Source: Chitinilyticum litopenaei DSM 21440
GTDB taxonomy: Bacteria; Pseudomonadota; Gammaproteobacteria; Burkholderiales; Chitinibacteraceae
Assembly (NCBI RefSeq): GCF_000428145.1
Contig: NZ_ATZJ01000006.1
Location: 1-64,000, forward strand
Length of the DNA stretch: 64,000 bases
Reading direction: 5' to 3'
Part shown: piece after piece, positions 33,618-42,550 of the stretch
Position numbering within the stretch: the first letter of the stretch is position 1
Layout: each line of letters opens with the position of its first letter
Position numbers and translations under genes: made by a program
The notes under the pieces: model-generated
Databases searched by the model: none
Seen by the model: only the letters and a program-made list of their open reading frames with translations
What the model was told of the DNA's origin: nothing

Positions 33618-34460
33618 TCAGGGCAGGTCGATTTCGGCAGGCTGGTCGACCTTGCCGTCGCTTTCGCTGTACAGCCAGGCATAGGGCAGACCGATCAGCA
33701 GGGCGCCGCCGACGATATTGCCCAGCGTGGCCGGCAGCAGGTTGTCGATCACGAACTGGCCCAGGCCGATGTCCGCGCCGGCCAGCATGGCAGCCGGAAT
33801 GAAAAACAGGTTGGCGATGCTGTGCTCCATGCCCAGCGCGACGAAGGCCATCACCGGCGCCCAGATGCCGACCATGCGCCCCAGCGTGTCCTTGGCCGAA
33901 TAGCCCTGCCAGGCGGCCACGCACACCAGCATGTTGGCCAGCATGCCCTTGATGAACACCACATGGAACGGCTGGTGCACCTTGTGCTCGGCCAGCTTGC
34001 GGGCATAGGCGGCCCAGGGCTGGTGCGCGTCGAGCAGGCCGGTCAGGTAAGCAAACACCAGGGCGGCAAACAGCGCGCCGACCAGATTGCCGGCATAGGA
34101 CACGCCCCAGACGCGCACCACTTCCAGCAGCTTCACCTGCCGGCGATAGAGCGGCACCATCTGCGTGGCGCAGTTGGAGGTGAAGAGATCGGCGCCGGTC
34201 AGCACCACGGCGATAAAGCCCACCGGAAAGACCGCGCCAAACAGCAGCTTGTCCAGCCCCGGATTCTGGGCGGCCAGCGTCGTCGCACCGCCGGCAACCA
34301 CCAGCGCCAGCAAGGCGCCCAGCGCAATGTAGACGCCGCCGAGAAAGGCCATCACCAGCAGCCGGGGCTGCTGCAGCGTCGCCTTGCTGACGGCGGATTC
34401 GTTGATGTAATTGACCAGGTAATGCGGAGCGAGAATCTGGGCCATGGCAGCTGAAATCAT
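33618..34460 (-). CDS. formate/nitrite transporter (FNT) family channel
   Basis: A 280-residue six-helix FNT protein. Signature sites: GADLFTSNCATQMV (the omega-loop region of helix 2), a central His motif in LGMEHSIANLFFIPAAML, GNIVGGALLIGLPYAW near the end. FNT pentamers conduct formate, nitrite or hydrosulfide. Two ATGs (34460 and 34445) are possible; neither has a clear ribosome site. It is placed with a b561 cytochrome and an OFA-type antiporter, which suggests formate or small carboxylates. A paralogue is at 53337-54104. Confidence 0.9.
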   Translation of the reverse strand: MISAAMAQILAPHYLVNYINESAVSKATLQQPRLLVMAFLGGVYIALGALLALVVAGGATTLAAQNPGLDKLLFGAVFPVGFIAVVLTGADLFTSNCATQMVPLYRRQVKLLEVVRVWGVSYAGNLVGALFAALVFAYLTGLLDAHQPWAAYARKLAEHKVHQPFHVVFIKGMLANMLVCVAAWQGYSAKDTLGRMVGIWAPVMAFVALGMEHSIANLFFIPAAMLAGADIGLGQFVIDNLLPATLGNIVGGALLIGLPYAWLYSESDGKVDQPAEIDLP

Positions 34461-34570
34461 GACGGAGGGATGAGGTGACTCTACGCCATCCGTACTAGTC
34501 CGAAAGTGGTAATAAAACACAAAAGGGAGCCTGTTTGCCCCCTTTTGCGCCTTTGTTTGCGACAGGTCAA

Positions 34571-35869
34571 TCAGCGGCTTTCTTCATCCGCCGCCGCCAG
34601 TGCCAGGCCATCGGCCTCCACCTGGGCATAGGCCAGATGACGACGGGCCAGTTCGCGGTTGACGAAGAGCTTCATGGCAATCGACACGCCCAGGGCGACC
34701 ACGAAGATCGCGGCAAACACGGTGGTCATCGCGGCATAGCTGCCGGTCGCCTCGCGCAGGAAGGACGCGAACGAGGAGCCGACCAGACCGGCCATTGCCC
34801 AGGCGGTGAGCACATAGCCGTGGATCGCCGACACCTGCTTGGTACCGAACAGATCGCCAATATAGGCCGGCAGGGTCGAGAAGCCGCCACCGTAGCAGGT
34901 CATGATCAGGTAGAGCACCACCTGGAAGAGCAGCACATCCTTCAGCGTCGGCAGCAGGAAGAAGGCAAACACCTGGATCAGGAAGAAGGCGATATAGGTA
35001 TTCGGACGCCCCAGCGTATCGGAGAACGAGGCCCAGGCCAGCCGCCCGCCACCGTTGAAGAGCCCGATCATGCCGACCACGGCGCCCGCCGCCAGTGCGC
35101 TCATGCCGGTCACTTCCTGCGCCATCGGCGAAGCCACCGAGATCACCGCGATGCCACAGCTGATGTTGATGAACATCATGATCCACAGGCCATAGAAGGG
35201 CTTGGTTTTCACCGCTTCGTTGGCAGTCATCGGCATCAGGTCCATGGCCGGCTTCTTCTTGCCCGAGGCCAGCGCCTCTTCAAAACCGGCCGGCTTCCAG
35301 CCCGCCGGCGGCGGCTCCAGATAGCGCGCGGACGCCAGCATCACCACCGCATAGATGCAGCCCAGCGTGTAGAAGGTATTGGCGATGCCGAAAGACTGGA
35401 TCAGCTTGGCCATCAGTGGCGCGCCCAGGAAGGACGCAAAACCGAAGCCCATGATCGCCAGCCCGGTCGCCAGACCGCGCCGGTCGGGGAACCACTTCAT
35501 CAGCGTGGACACCGGAGTCACATAACCGGTCCCCAGGCCAATGCCGCCGATCACGCCATAGCACAGATACAGCAGCCAGAGATTGCCCAGATCCACCGCC
35601 AGACCGGCGCCCAGCAGGCCCACCGCCCAGAAGATGGCGGACAGCGTACCCGAGAAGCGCGGCCCGCGCTTTTCAACCACATGGCCCATCACGGCGGCCG
35701 AGGTGCCCAAGAGGAAAATCGCCAGGCCAAAGGTGAACCCGACTTCCTTCAGCGACCAGCCAAACTGGGCCATCAGGGGTTTCGAAAAAACACTCCACGC
35801 GTACACCGAGCCGATCGATATATGGATACCGACCCCCGCCGCCGCGATCAGCCAACGATTCTTAGCCAT
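34571..35869 (-). CDS. OFA-family major facilitator (oxalate/formate antiporter type)
   Basis: A 432-residue twelve-helix MFS carrier. The opening NRWLIAAAGVGIHISIGSVYAWSVF is typical of the oxalate/formate antiporter (OFA) family, and the motif between helices 2 and 3 is MGHVVEKRGPRF. The start at 35869 is supported by GGAGGAG 8 nt upstream, which rules out a longer in-frame extension. The OFA family also contains monocarboxylate carriers, so the substrate is not certain. Located next to a FNT channel gene. Confidence 0.9.
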   Translation of the reverse strand: MAKNRWLIAAAGVGIHISIGSVYAWSVFSKPLMAQFGWSLKEVGFTFGLAIFLLGTSAAVMGHVVEKRGPRFSGTLSAIFWAVGLLGAGLAVDLGNLWLLYLCYGVIGGIGLGTGYVTPVSTLMKWFPDRRGLATGLAIMGFGFASFLGAPLMAKLIQSFGIANTFYTLGCIYAVVMLASARYLEPPPAGWKPAGFEEALASGKKKPAMDLMPMTANEAVKTKPFYGLWIMMFINISCGIAVISVASPMAQEVTGMSALAAGAVVGMIGLFNGGGRLAWASFSDTLGRPNTYIAFFLIQVFAFFLLPTLKDVLLFQVVLYLIMTCYGGGFSTLPAYIGDLFGTKQVSAIHGYVLTAWAMAGLVGSSFASFLREATGSYAAMTTVFAAIFVVALGVSIAMKLFVNRELARRHLAYAQVEADGLALAAADEESR

Positions 35870-36074
35870 CTCACCACTCCTCCAGAATGCCTGGTCCATG
35901 TCGTTAATTTTTACGAGGCCAGCTTCGCAGGAATACGGATTGCGCATCTTGACAGGCGTCAAGTTGAGCCAGTGCGCCGGGGCGCAAACGGATACGGGCC
36001 GAGCAACGGCGGACAAGGGGCGCTTGATGGTTTTCAGCGCCTGCGGCGCGGTGTTTTGATGCCGGTTCCGCCCG

Positions 36075-36860
36075 GCTGACGGGATACTTTCTTTGCTTCG
36101 CCAAAGAAAGTATCCAAAGAAAGGCGAGCCCAATCCGCCGCCCTTCGGGTGCCCTGCGATGCTCGCAGGCCACAGCGCGGGTTCGAAACTCGCCCTACGG
36201 GCTCAAACATCTCACCCGCGAAACCCTGTGGCCTGCTGCGCTTCTCGGCGGCTTCAGGGCGGGGCGTGCTAACTGGCAGCTGTGGTAATTCGTAGGGCGG
36301 GTTAGCCGATGGCGTAACCCGCCATGCAATAGTAGGTATACAGCTACAGCCCTTTGGATTATTAGGCTGCGGGCTTATCACTGCATGGGTATACTGTGTC
36401 GCTGCTTAGCACACGATGCCCTCGCAGTCGCCGAGAAGCGCAGTCTGCGGCAGGATTTCGACGGGGGGAGTGTCTGAGGGCGAAGCCCGAGTTGCCCCCC
36501 GTCGCTGCCGCAGACGAGCATCGCAGGGCACCCCGCGCAGCGGGGCGACGGTCACCGCAGAGCTTGGCGGCTTTGCCGCCTAGCGTCGCGCGATGCCGGC
36601 TTGCTGGCACCGGGCGCGCCTTGGGGGTGTCGGGGGGTTTGGCAAGACAAGCCCCCTGACGTGCCGCCGGGCACACCCGGCATCAAATACTCGCGCCGCA
36701 GGCGCTGAAAACAACAACCGCATCAGCAAAAAACAGCCTGATCAGATAGCCAGCTCAGCAACTCGTCATGCCGGCGAAGGCCGGCATCCAGAGCGACGCT
36801 CGAACAGGCATTGCAGCTGGATTCCCGCCTTCGCGGGAGTGACGAATGTTGTTTGCTGAG
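36075..36860. repeat. mosaic of dispersed proteobacterial repeats
   Basis: The 1.06 kb between 35870 and 36926 contains no supported gene. It is a patchwork: GATACTTTCTTT/AAAGAAAGTATC palindrome (36084-36115), a CGTAGGGCGGGTTAGCCGA element with its inverse AACCCGCC (36291-36323), copy C of the GTATA family, a segment with AAGCGCAGTCTGCGGCAGG (36430-36560), and a GCCGGCGAAGGCCGGCATCC / GGATTCCCGCCTTCGCGGG inverted pair (36768-36840). Similar repeats are known in many Proteobacteria. The frames opened by them (for example FLWRSKES) are not genes. Confidence 0.75.
36335..36394. repeat. GTATA/ATACC dispersed repeat, copy C
   Basis: GGTATACAGCTACAGCC, CTTTGGATTATTA, GGCTGCGGGC and GGGTATAC at the far end. 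Inner stem CAGCC/GGCTG. Confidence 0.5.
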
Positions 36861-36885
36861 GTAGCCAACTGATCAGGAAAAACAA

Positions 36886-36903
36886 AGCCCGCAGCAGCGG
36901 GCT
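36886..36903 (-). terminator. intrinsic terminator after coq7
   Basis: AGCCCGC, AGCA loop, GCGGGCT; on the minus strand followed by TTGTTTTTCC, 24 nt past the coq7 stop. Confidence 0.85.
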
Positions 36904-36926
36904 CTGTTCCTGAAACGCCGTCCGGG

Positions 36927-37571
36927 TCAGAAGCGGTAGCTCAGCGTCGTCATCACCTTCGAACTGGCCTGCATCAGCGCCTTCACCGGCGCCGGCAGCT
37001 CGGCCGCGCCCAGCTCGACGGCCTTGTCGGCGTGGCTCATCTCGTCCTCGTACATCTGCGCGACGATGGCGCGGCTTTTGGCGTCCTGCGCGGGCAGCTC
37101 GTCCAGGTGCGACTGCAGGTGCGCGCCGACCTGGCGCTCGGTTTCGGCGAGAAACCCGAGGTTCCAGCGGTCGCCGATCAGGCCGGCGGAAACGCCGATG
37201 GCCAGGCTGCCGAAATACCACAGCGGGTTGAGCAGCGACTTGTGGCTGCCCAGCTCATGCAGCCGCTGCTCGGTCCACGCCAGGTGCTCGACCTCTTCGT
37301 GCGCGGCTTCGCGCAAGGCCTCGCGTGCCGCCGGGTCGCGCGCGGTGAGCGCCTGGCCCTGGTAGAGCGCCTGCGCGCACACCTCGCCGCAATGGTTCAC
37401 GCGCATCAGCCCGGCGGCGTGCGCCTTTTCGGCGGCGCTCAGCTCGGCGCCATCCACCCGGGTATCCGGATGCGGGCGAACGCTGTGGGCGCTTGCGGCC
37501 AGGGTACGCAGCATGGTATCGAATTCAACAATCAGGGCATCGAGCGCAGGCGGGGGCGGCAGCTTGAACAT
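36927..37571 (-). CDS. coq7: 3-demethoxyubiquinol 3-hydroxylase
   Basis: A 214-residue di-iron hydroxylase of ubiquinone synthesis (C6 hydroxylation). The di-iron ligands are visible in MRVNHCGEVCAQALYQG (ExxH type), HEEVEHLAWTEQRL and YEDEMSHADKAVELG. This Coq7 type is common in betaproteobacteria in place of UbiF. Monocistronic; divergent from the cyclophilin gene at 37684. Confidence 0.95.
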   Translation of the reverse strand: MFKLPPPPALDALIVEFDTMLRTLAASAHSVRPHPDTRVDGAELSAAEKAHAAGLMRVNHCGEVCAQALYQGQALTARDPAAREALREAAHEEVEHLAWTEQRLHELGSHKSLLNPLWYFGSLAIGVSAGLIGDRWNLGFLAETERQVGAHLQSHLDELPAQDAKSRAIVAQMYEDEMSHADKAVELGAAELPAPVKALMQASSKVMTTLSYRF

Positions 37572-37683
37572 GGCGGGCGGTTCCGTTTACAGGCAGGACG
37601 GGGCAATTCTATCACCGCGCTGCGGGCGCGGCAGAGCATGCTATATTCGCGACTTTGTCACACCAATCACGAGCGTGTTCACC

Positions 37684-38292
37684 ATGAAACGTCTGTTTGC
37701 CTCCCTCGCGCTGGCCTCGCTCAGCGCCGCCGCACTGGCCGCCAACCCGCAGGTCGAGCTGACCACCAACCAGGGCAAGATCGTGCTGGAGCTGTACCCG
37801 GAAAAGGCGCCGAAAACGGTGGCCAACTTCCTGCAGTACGTGAAGGAAAAACAGTACGACGGCGTGATCTTTCACCGTGTCATCGACGGCTTCATGATCC
37901 AGGGCGGCGGTTTCACGCCGGACATGAAGGAAAAGCCCACGCGCGCGCCGATCAAGAACGAAGCGAACAACGGCCTGAAGAACGAGGCCTACACGATCGC
38001 CATGGCGCGCACGCAGGACCCGCACTCGGCCTCCGCGCAGTTTTTCATCAACGTGAAGAACAACGATTTCCTGGACTTCAGCGGGGAAAACGTGCGCGGC
38101 TGGGGCTATGCCGTCTTTGGCAAGGTGATCGACGGCAAGCAGGTTGTCGACAAGATCAAGGGTGTGCCTACGGCTACCGTCGGCTATTACGAGAACGTGC
38201 CGACCACGCCGGTCATCATCCAGTCGGCGCGCGAACTGCCCGCGGCTGGCGCCAAGAAGGCCGACAAGAAAGACGCTTCGAAAGCCAAGTAA
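37684..38292 (+). CDS. ppiA: periplasmic peptidyl-prolyl cis-trans isomerase (cyclophilin)
   Basis: A 202-residue cyclophilin with a signal peptide (KRLFASLALASLSAAALAA). Active-site blocks: FHRVIDGFMIQGGGF, MARTQDPHSASAQFFINV and GWGYAVFGKV. It catalyses proline isomerisation in the periplasm. The C-terminal tail is Lys/Ala rich (AAGAKKADKKDASKAK). Followed 40 nt later by a paralogue without signal peptide. Confidence 0.93.
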   Translation: MKRLFASLALASLSAAALAANPQVELTTNQGKIVLELYPEKAPKTVANFLQYVKEKQYDGVIFHRVIDGFMIQGGGFTPDMKEKPTRAPIKNEANNGLKNEAYTIAMARTQDPHSASAQFFINVKNNDFLDFSGENVRGWGYAVFGKVIDGKQVVDKIKGVPTATVGYYENVPTTPVIIQSARELPAAGAKKADKKDASKAK

Positions 38293-38332
38293 TCGTCGCG
38301 GCCACGCCGCGCCCATCGCAAAAGGAAACAGC

Positions 38333-38833
38333 ATGACCAAGGTAAAACTGACCACCTCCCTGGGTGAACTCGTTCTGGAACTCGACGAAGTGAAGGCGCC
38401 GATCACCGTGAGCAACTTCGTCCAGTACGTGCAGGACGGCCACTATGACGGCACCATCTTCCACCGCGTCATCGACGGCTTCATGATCCAGGGCGGCGGC
38501 TTCGAGCCGGGCCTGAAGCAGAAGAAGACCCGCGACAACATCAAGAACGAAGCGCAGAACGGCCTGAAGAACGTCGCCTACAGCGTGGCAATGGCGCGCA
38601 CCCCCGATCCGCATTCGGCTTCCGCGCAATTCTTCATCAATGTCGGCGACAACGATTTCCTCGACTTCCGCAGCGAAACCCCGCAGGGCTGGGGCTATGC
38701 GGTGTTCGGCAAGGTCGTCGAAGGCAAGGATGTCGTTGACCAGATCAAGGGCGTGAAGACCGGCAGCAGCGGCTTCCACCAGGATGTACCGAAGGAAGAC
38801 GTGCTGATCATCAAGGCCGAAGTGCTGGCCTGA
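38333..38833 (+). CDS. ppiB: cytosolic peptidyl-prolyl cis-trans isomerase (cyclophilin)
   Basis: A 166-residue cyclophilin highly similar to the preceding protein (same FHRVIDGFMIQGGGF and PHSASAQFFINV blocks) but without a signal peptide, so it acts in the cytosol. Start with AAAGGAAACAGC upstream. The gene pair arose by tandem duplication or has kept the PpiA/PpiB split. Terminator at 38845-38878. Confidence 0.95.
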   Translation: MTKVKLTTSLGELVLELDEVKAPITVSNFVQYVQDGHYDGTIFHRVIDGFMIQGGGFEPGLKQKKTRDNIKNEAQNGLKNVAYSVAMARTPDPHSASAQFFINVGDNDFLDFRSETPQGWGYAVFGKVVEGKDVVDQIKGVKTGSSGFHQDVPKEDVLIIKAEVLA

Positions 38834-38844
38834 TCCGCCCCAAC

Positions 38845-38878
38845 AGCGCGGCCTGTCGAAGATGGGCCGCGCTTTTTC
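38845..38878 (+). terminator. intrinsic terminator after ppiB
   Basis: AGCGCGGCC and GGCCGCGCT around an 11-nt loop, followed by TTTTCTTTG. It stands between ppiB and lpxH. Confidence 0.85.
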
Positions 38879-38894
38879 TTTGCCCCGGCCCGCC

Positions 38895-39644
38895 ATGACC
38901 GCAGCCCTCTTTATCGCCGACCTGCACCTCAATCCCGCCGACCCGGCCACGGCCGAGGCCTTCGCAGGCTTTCTGGCCGGCCCGGCGCGCGCGGCCGGCA
39001 CGCTCTACATTCTGGGCGACCTGTTCGACTATTGGCTGGGCGACGATCAGCTCGATGACCCGTTCTACGCCGCGCAGGCCGCAGCGCTGCAGGCGCTGGC
39101 CGCTGAGGGCGTCGCGCTGCATTTCATGCCGGGCAACCGCGATTTCCTGTGCGCGCGCCGTTTCGCCCGCGCGGCCGGGCTGACCATCCTGCCCGACCCG
39201 AGCGTCATCACCCGCGATGGCCAGCGCCTGCTGCTGGCGCATGGCGATGCCTACTGCACCGATGACATCGCCTACCAGCGTTTCCGGCGCTTCGTGCGCA
39301 ACCGCTTCCTGCAGGCGATCCTGTGGCTGGCGCTCCCCCGGCGCTGGCGCCAGCAGAAGGCGCGCCAGTTGCGCGAGCGCTCGCAGCAGCACAACCGGCG
39401 CAAGGATTACCGCATCATGGACGTCAACGCCGACGCCATCGACGCCGCGCTGGCCGGGCACGACTGCCGCATCCTGATCCACGGCCACACGCACCGCCCC
39501 GCCACCCACGCGCACCGGCATGGCGTGCGCCATGTGCTGCCGGACTGGCACGCCGGTCAGGGCGGCTATCTGCAACTGCAGGATGGCCAGCTCAGCCGGC
39601 ACGACTGGCCGGCGACCCAGCCAGAAAACCCCACCGGTATATAG
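38895..39644 (+). CDS. lpxH: UDP-2,3-diacylglucosamine diphosphatase
   Basis: A 249-residue metallophosphoesterase of lipid A synthesis; it cleaves UDP-2,3-diacylglucosamine to lipid X and UMP at the inner membrane. Metal-binding motifs: FIADLHLNP (DxH), GDLFDYWLGDD, PGNRDF (GNxD), LLAHGDAYC and IHGHTHRPA. The start at 38895 puts FIADLHL near the N-terminus as in the family. It ends inside a dispersed repeat (copy D). Confidence 0.94.
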   Translation: MTAALFIADLHLNPADPATAEAFAGFLAGPARAAGTLYILGDLFDYWLGDDQLDDPFYAAQAAALQALAAEGVALHFMPGNRDFLCARRFARAAGLTILPDPSVITRDGQRLLLAHGDAYCTDDIAYQRFRRFVRNRFLQAILWLALPRRWRQQKARQLRERSQQHNRRKDYRIMDVNADAIDAALAGHDCRILIHGHTHRPATHAHRHGVRHVLPDWHAGQGGYLQLQDGQLSRHDWPATQPENPTGI

Positions 39645-39690
39645 CCAGAAGCCAACGTGACATTGAGCCCAAAGCATATACACCGCAATG
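39636..39690. repeat. GTATA/ATACC dispersed repeat, copy D
   Basis: GGTATATAGCCAGAAGCC at the left and GCATATACACCGC at the right. It supplies the stop codon of lpxH. The stem is weak in this copy. The rest of 39691-39841 has no gene. Confidence 0.45.
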
Positions 39691-39841
39691 TATGCAATGC
39701 TTTCGCTTCCCCTTCGCGACGGCCGGCCCTGCGGGTTCACGGCTCTGCCACGAATGCCAGGGGCCAGATCATGCACGGCGTCCAAGCGGCCCTGGGCACA
39801 AGCTGCTAAAGTAGGCGAACGTTCGTACGCTTTCGCTATTC

Positions 39842-41872
39842 ATGGATTTCCAGGCCCTTTCCCCTGCGACGCAGGCCCGGCTCGGCAAGCTGGGCATTTC
39901 CCGCGCCTTTGACCTGGTGCTGCACCTGCCGCTGCGCTACGAGGACGAAACGCATCTGTACCCGATTGCCGATGCGCCGCTTGGCGAACCGGTACTGGTC
40001 GAGGCCACCGTCACCAGCGTCGAGAAACAATTCAAGCCACGCAAGCAGCTGATCGCGCGGGTGAAGGATGCGTCAGGCACGCTGAATGTACGACTGATCC
40101 ACTTCTATCCCAGCCAGGCGCAGCAGCTCACACCGGGCAATACCGTGCGCCTGTATGGCGAGATCAGAAGGGGCTATTTCGGCGACGAAATGGTGCACCC
40201 GAAAATCCGCGTCGGCGGCGAAGAAAAATCGCTGAACGACGCGCTGACCCCGGTCTACCCGACCACCAGCGGGCTCAACCAGAACACGCTGACCAAGCTG
40301 ATCCACATGGCGCTGCGCCACACGCCACAGCCGGAAACCCTGCCGCCGGCGCTGCTCGACGAACTGGGTCTGCCGGGCTTCGCGCAAAGTGTCGCGCTGC
40401 TGCACGCGCCGCCGCCCGACATTGCCCGCGTGCTGCTCACCGAGCGCATCCACCCGGCCTGGCGACGCATCAAGTTCGACGAACTGCTCGCCCAGCAACT
40501 CAGCCTCAGAATGGCGCACGCGGTGCGCCGCGAGCGCAATGCGCCGGTACTGGCGCCAGCCGGCACCCTGGCGGCGCAACTGCTTGCCGCCCTGCCCTTT
40601 CCACTGACTGGCGCGCAAACACGTGTGGTTGCAGAGATCAACGCCGATCTGGCGCAGGCACACCCGATGCAGCGGCTGCTGCAGGGCGATGTCGGCGCGG
40701 GCAAGACCATTGTCGCCGCGCTGGCCGCCTGCCAGGCCATCGAGGCGGGCTATCAGGTGGCGCTGCTGGCGCCCACCGAAATCCTCGCCGAACAGCACTT
40801 CCGCAAGCTGGAACACTGGCTGACGCCGCTCGGCGTCAAGGTGGTGTGGCTGGCAGGCTCGCTGAAAGCCAAGGCCAAACGCGAGGCGCTGGCAGCCGCA
40901 GCGGACGGCTCGGCGCAACTGGTGTGTGGCACGCACGCGATTTTCCAGAGCAAGGTCGAATTTGCCAAATTGGGGCTGGCTCTGGTGGACGAGCAGCACC
41001 GCTTCGGCGTCGCCCAGCGCCTCGCGCTGCGTGACAAGGCCGGCGACATGAGCCCGCACCAGCTGATGATGAGCGCGACGCCGATTCCGCGCACGCTGGC
41101 GATGAGCTATTACGCCGATCTGGACGTGAGCATCATCAACGAGCTGCCGCCGGGGCGCACGCCGATTGTCACCAAACTCATCAGCGACGCCCGCCGCGAC
41201 GAGGTCATCGAACGCATCGCCGCCAAGGTGGCGGAAGGCCGGCAAGTCTACTGGGTGTGCCCGCTGATCGAGGAATCCGAAGCGCTGCAATTGCAAACCG
41301 CGGTAGACACGCACGAACAGCTCGCGGAAGAGCTGGAAGGCATCGCGGTGGGCCTCTTGCACGGGCGCATGAAGCCCGACGAAAAGGCCGCGATCATGGC
41401 CGAATTCATCGCCAACCGCATCCAGGTGCTGGTGGCCACCACCGTCATCGAAGTCGGTGTCGATGTGCCGAACGCCAGCCTGATGGTCATCGAGCACGCC
41501 GAGCGCATGGGGCTGTCGCAGCTGCACCAGCTGCGCGGTCGCGTCGGCCGTGGCGCGCACGCCAGCCTGTGCGTGCTGCTCTACACCGGGCCGCTGGGCG
41601 ACACGGCCAAGGCGCGACTCAAGGTGATTTATGAGAATACCGACGGCTTCGAGATTGCCCGCCAGGATCTGCAGATCCGCGGGCCGGGCGAGCTGGCCGG
41701 AGTAAAGCAGTCGGGCGTACCGATGCTGCGTTTTGCCGATCTGGAAGCCGATGCCGATCTATTGGATGCCGCGCGCGAGGTCGCCGAAACCCTGCTCGCC
41801 ACGCGGCCGGACATCGTGCAGGCACACCTCGACCGCTGGCTGCCGGGACGCGAAGCATTGCTACGGGTTTAG
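39842..41872 (+). CDS. recG: ATP-dependent DNA helicase RecG
   Basis: A 676-residue RecG that remodels stalled forks and Holliday junctions. An OB-fold wedge domain (about 1-150), then the SF2 helicase with Walker A LQGDVGAGKTIVAALA, the DExH box LALVDEQHRFGV, motif III MSATPIPRTL, motif V/VI ATTVIEVGVDVPNASLMVIE and QLRGRVGRG. Full length for the family. Confidence 0.97.
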   Translation: MDFQALSPATQARLGKLGISRAFDLVLHLPLRYEDETHLYPIADAPLGEPVLVEATVTSVEKQFKPRKQLIARVKDASGTLNVRLIHFYPSQAQQLTPGNTVRLYGEIRRGYFGDEMVHPKIRVGGEEKSLNDALTPVYPTTSGLNQNTLTKLIHMALRHTPQPETLPPALLDELGLPGFAQSVALLHAPPPDIARVLLTERIHPAWRRIKFDELLAQQLSLRMAHAVRRERNAPVLAPAGTLAAQLLAALPFPLTGAQTRVVAEINADLAQAHPMQRLLQGDVGAGKTIVAALAACQAIEAGYQVALLAPTEILAEQHFRKLEHWLTPLGVKVVWLAGSLKAKAKREALAAAADGSAQLVCGTHAIFQSKVEFAKLGLALVDEQHRFGVAQRLALRDKAGDMSPHQLMMSATPIPRTLAMSYYADLDVSIINELPPGRTPIVTKLISDARRDEVIERIAAKVAEGRQVYWVCPLIEESEALQLQTAVDTHEQLAEELEGIAVGLLHGRMKPDEKAAIMAEFIANRIQVLVATTVIEVGVDVPNASLMVIEHAERMGLSQLHQLRGRVGRGAHASLCVLLYTGPLGDTAKARLKVIYENTDGFEIARQDLQIRGPGELAGVKQSGVPMLRFADLEADADLLDAAREVAETLLATRPDIVQAHLDRWLPGREALLRV

Positions 41873-41884
41873 CCACTATCAACA

Positions 41885-41943
41885 GGTATATCCATGCAAG
41901 CAATGCGCATAAAAGGCCCCAGCGTCATACACGCCACTGTATA
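41885..41943. repeat. GTATA/ATACC dispersed repeat, copy E (weak)
   Basis: Starts GGTATATCCATGC just past recG and ends GTCATACACGCC; only the ends and AAAAGGCC fit the family. Doubtful member. Confidence 0.3.
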
Positions 41944-41954
41944 AATTCAAAACC

Positions 41955-42030
41955 CAACGCAGAGGCGCAAAGGCGCAGAGAAAACCGATGTGCCTGTGCC
42001 TTTTCTCTGCGTCTTTGCGCCTCTGCGTTG
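41955..42030. repeat. CAACGCAGAG inverted repeat, copy 2 (30-bp arms)
   Basis: A 30-bp arm at 41955-41984 is inverted at 42001-42030 with one mismatch and a 16-nt loop. Each arm contains a doubled GCAGAGG/GCGCAGAG motif. It lies 33 bp upstream of the thioesterase gene and would form a strong hairpin in its leader. Confidence 0.85.
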
Positions 42031-42062
42031 ATAGCTTTTAACTTGTGCCACTGGAGAATGCG

Positions 42063-42521
42063 ATGTCCGACCTCCCCCGCCATGAACTGACCATGACCGT
42101 GCTGATGACGCCGGATCTCGCCAATTTCTCCGGCAATGTGCACGGCGGCCAGCTGCTCAAGCTGCTCGACGAAGTGGCCTACGCCTGCGCCAGCCGCTAC
42201 GCCGGCACCTATGTCGTGACGCTGTCGGTCGATCAGGTGATGTTCAGGCAGCCCATTCATGTCGGCGAGCTGGTGACCTTTCTCGCCAGCGTCAACCACA
42301 CCGGGCGCACCTCGATGGAAATCGGCATCAAGGTGATCGCAGAGAACATCCGCGCGCGTTCGGTGCGCGATACCAACAGCTGCTATTTCACCATGGTGGC
42401 CATGGGCGAGGACGGCAAGCCGGTGCAGGTGCCGCCGCTCGTCCCGCAAAGCGCAGTCGAACAGGCCCGCTGGCAGGCCGCCGAACGCCGCCGCAAACTG
42501 CGCCTGGAAGCCGGCGACTGA
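42063..42521 (+). CDS. acyl-CoA thioesterase (hotdog fold, YciA-type)
   Basis: A 152-residue hotdog protein; NVHGGQLLKLLDEVAYACASRYAG holds the catalytic His/Asp region and helix of YciA/BACH thioesterases, with VDQVMFRQPIHVGELVTF after it. It hydrolyses acyl-CoA in the cytosol. The start at 42063 follows ACTGGAGAATGCG (GGAG). Confidence 0.9.
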   Translation: MSDLPRHELTMTVLMTPDLANFSGNVHGGQLLKLLDEVAYACASRYAGTYVVTLSVDQVMFRQPIHVGELVTFLASVNHTGRTSMEIGIKVIAENIRARSVRDTNSCYFTMVAMGEDGKPVQVPPLVPQSAVEQARWQAAERRRKLRLEAGD

Positions 42522-42550
42522 ATGCCTGCCACAGCGCGCACTGCCGCGCA

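Noticed and set aside
32730..34454. Plus-strand frame of about 570 codons opposite the b561 and FNT genes
   Set aside because: Gln/His/Arg-rich shadow frame without motifs; the opposite strand has clear membrane-protein genes.
36034..36381. Short frames in the gap before coq7, including a FLWRSKES-type peptide
   Set aside because: They are generated by dispersed repeats that produce similar spurious frames in many genomes.
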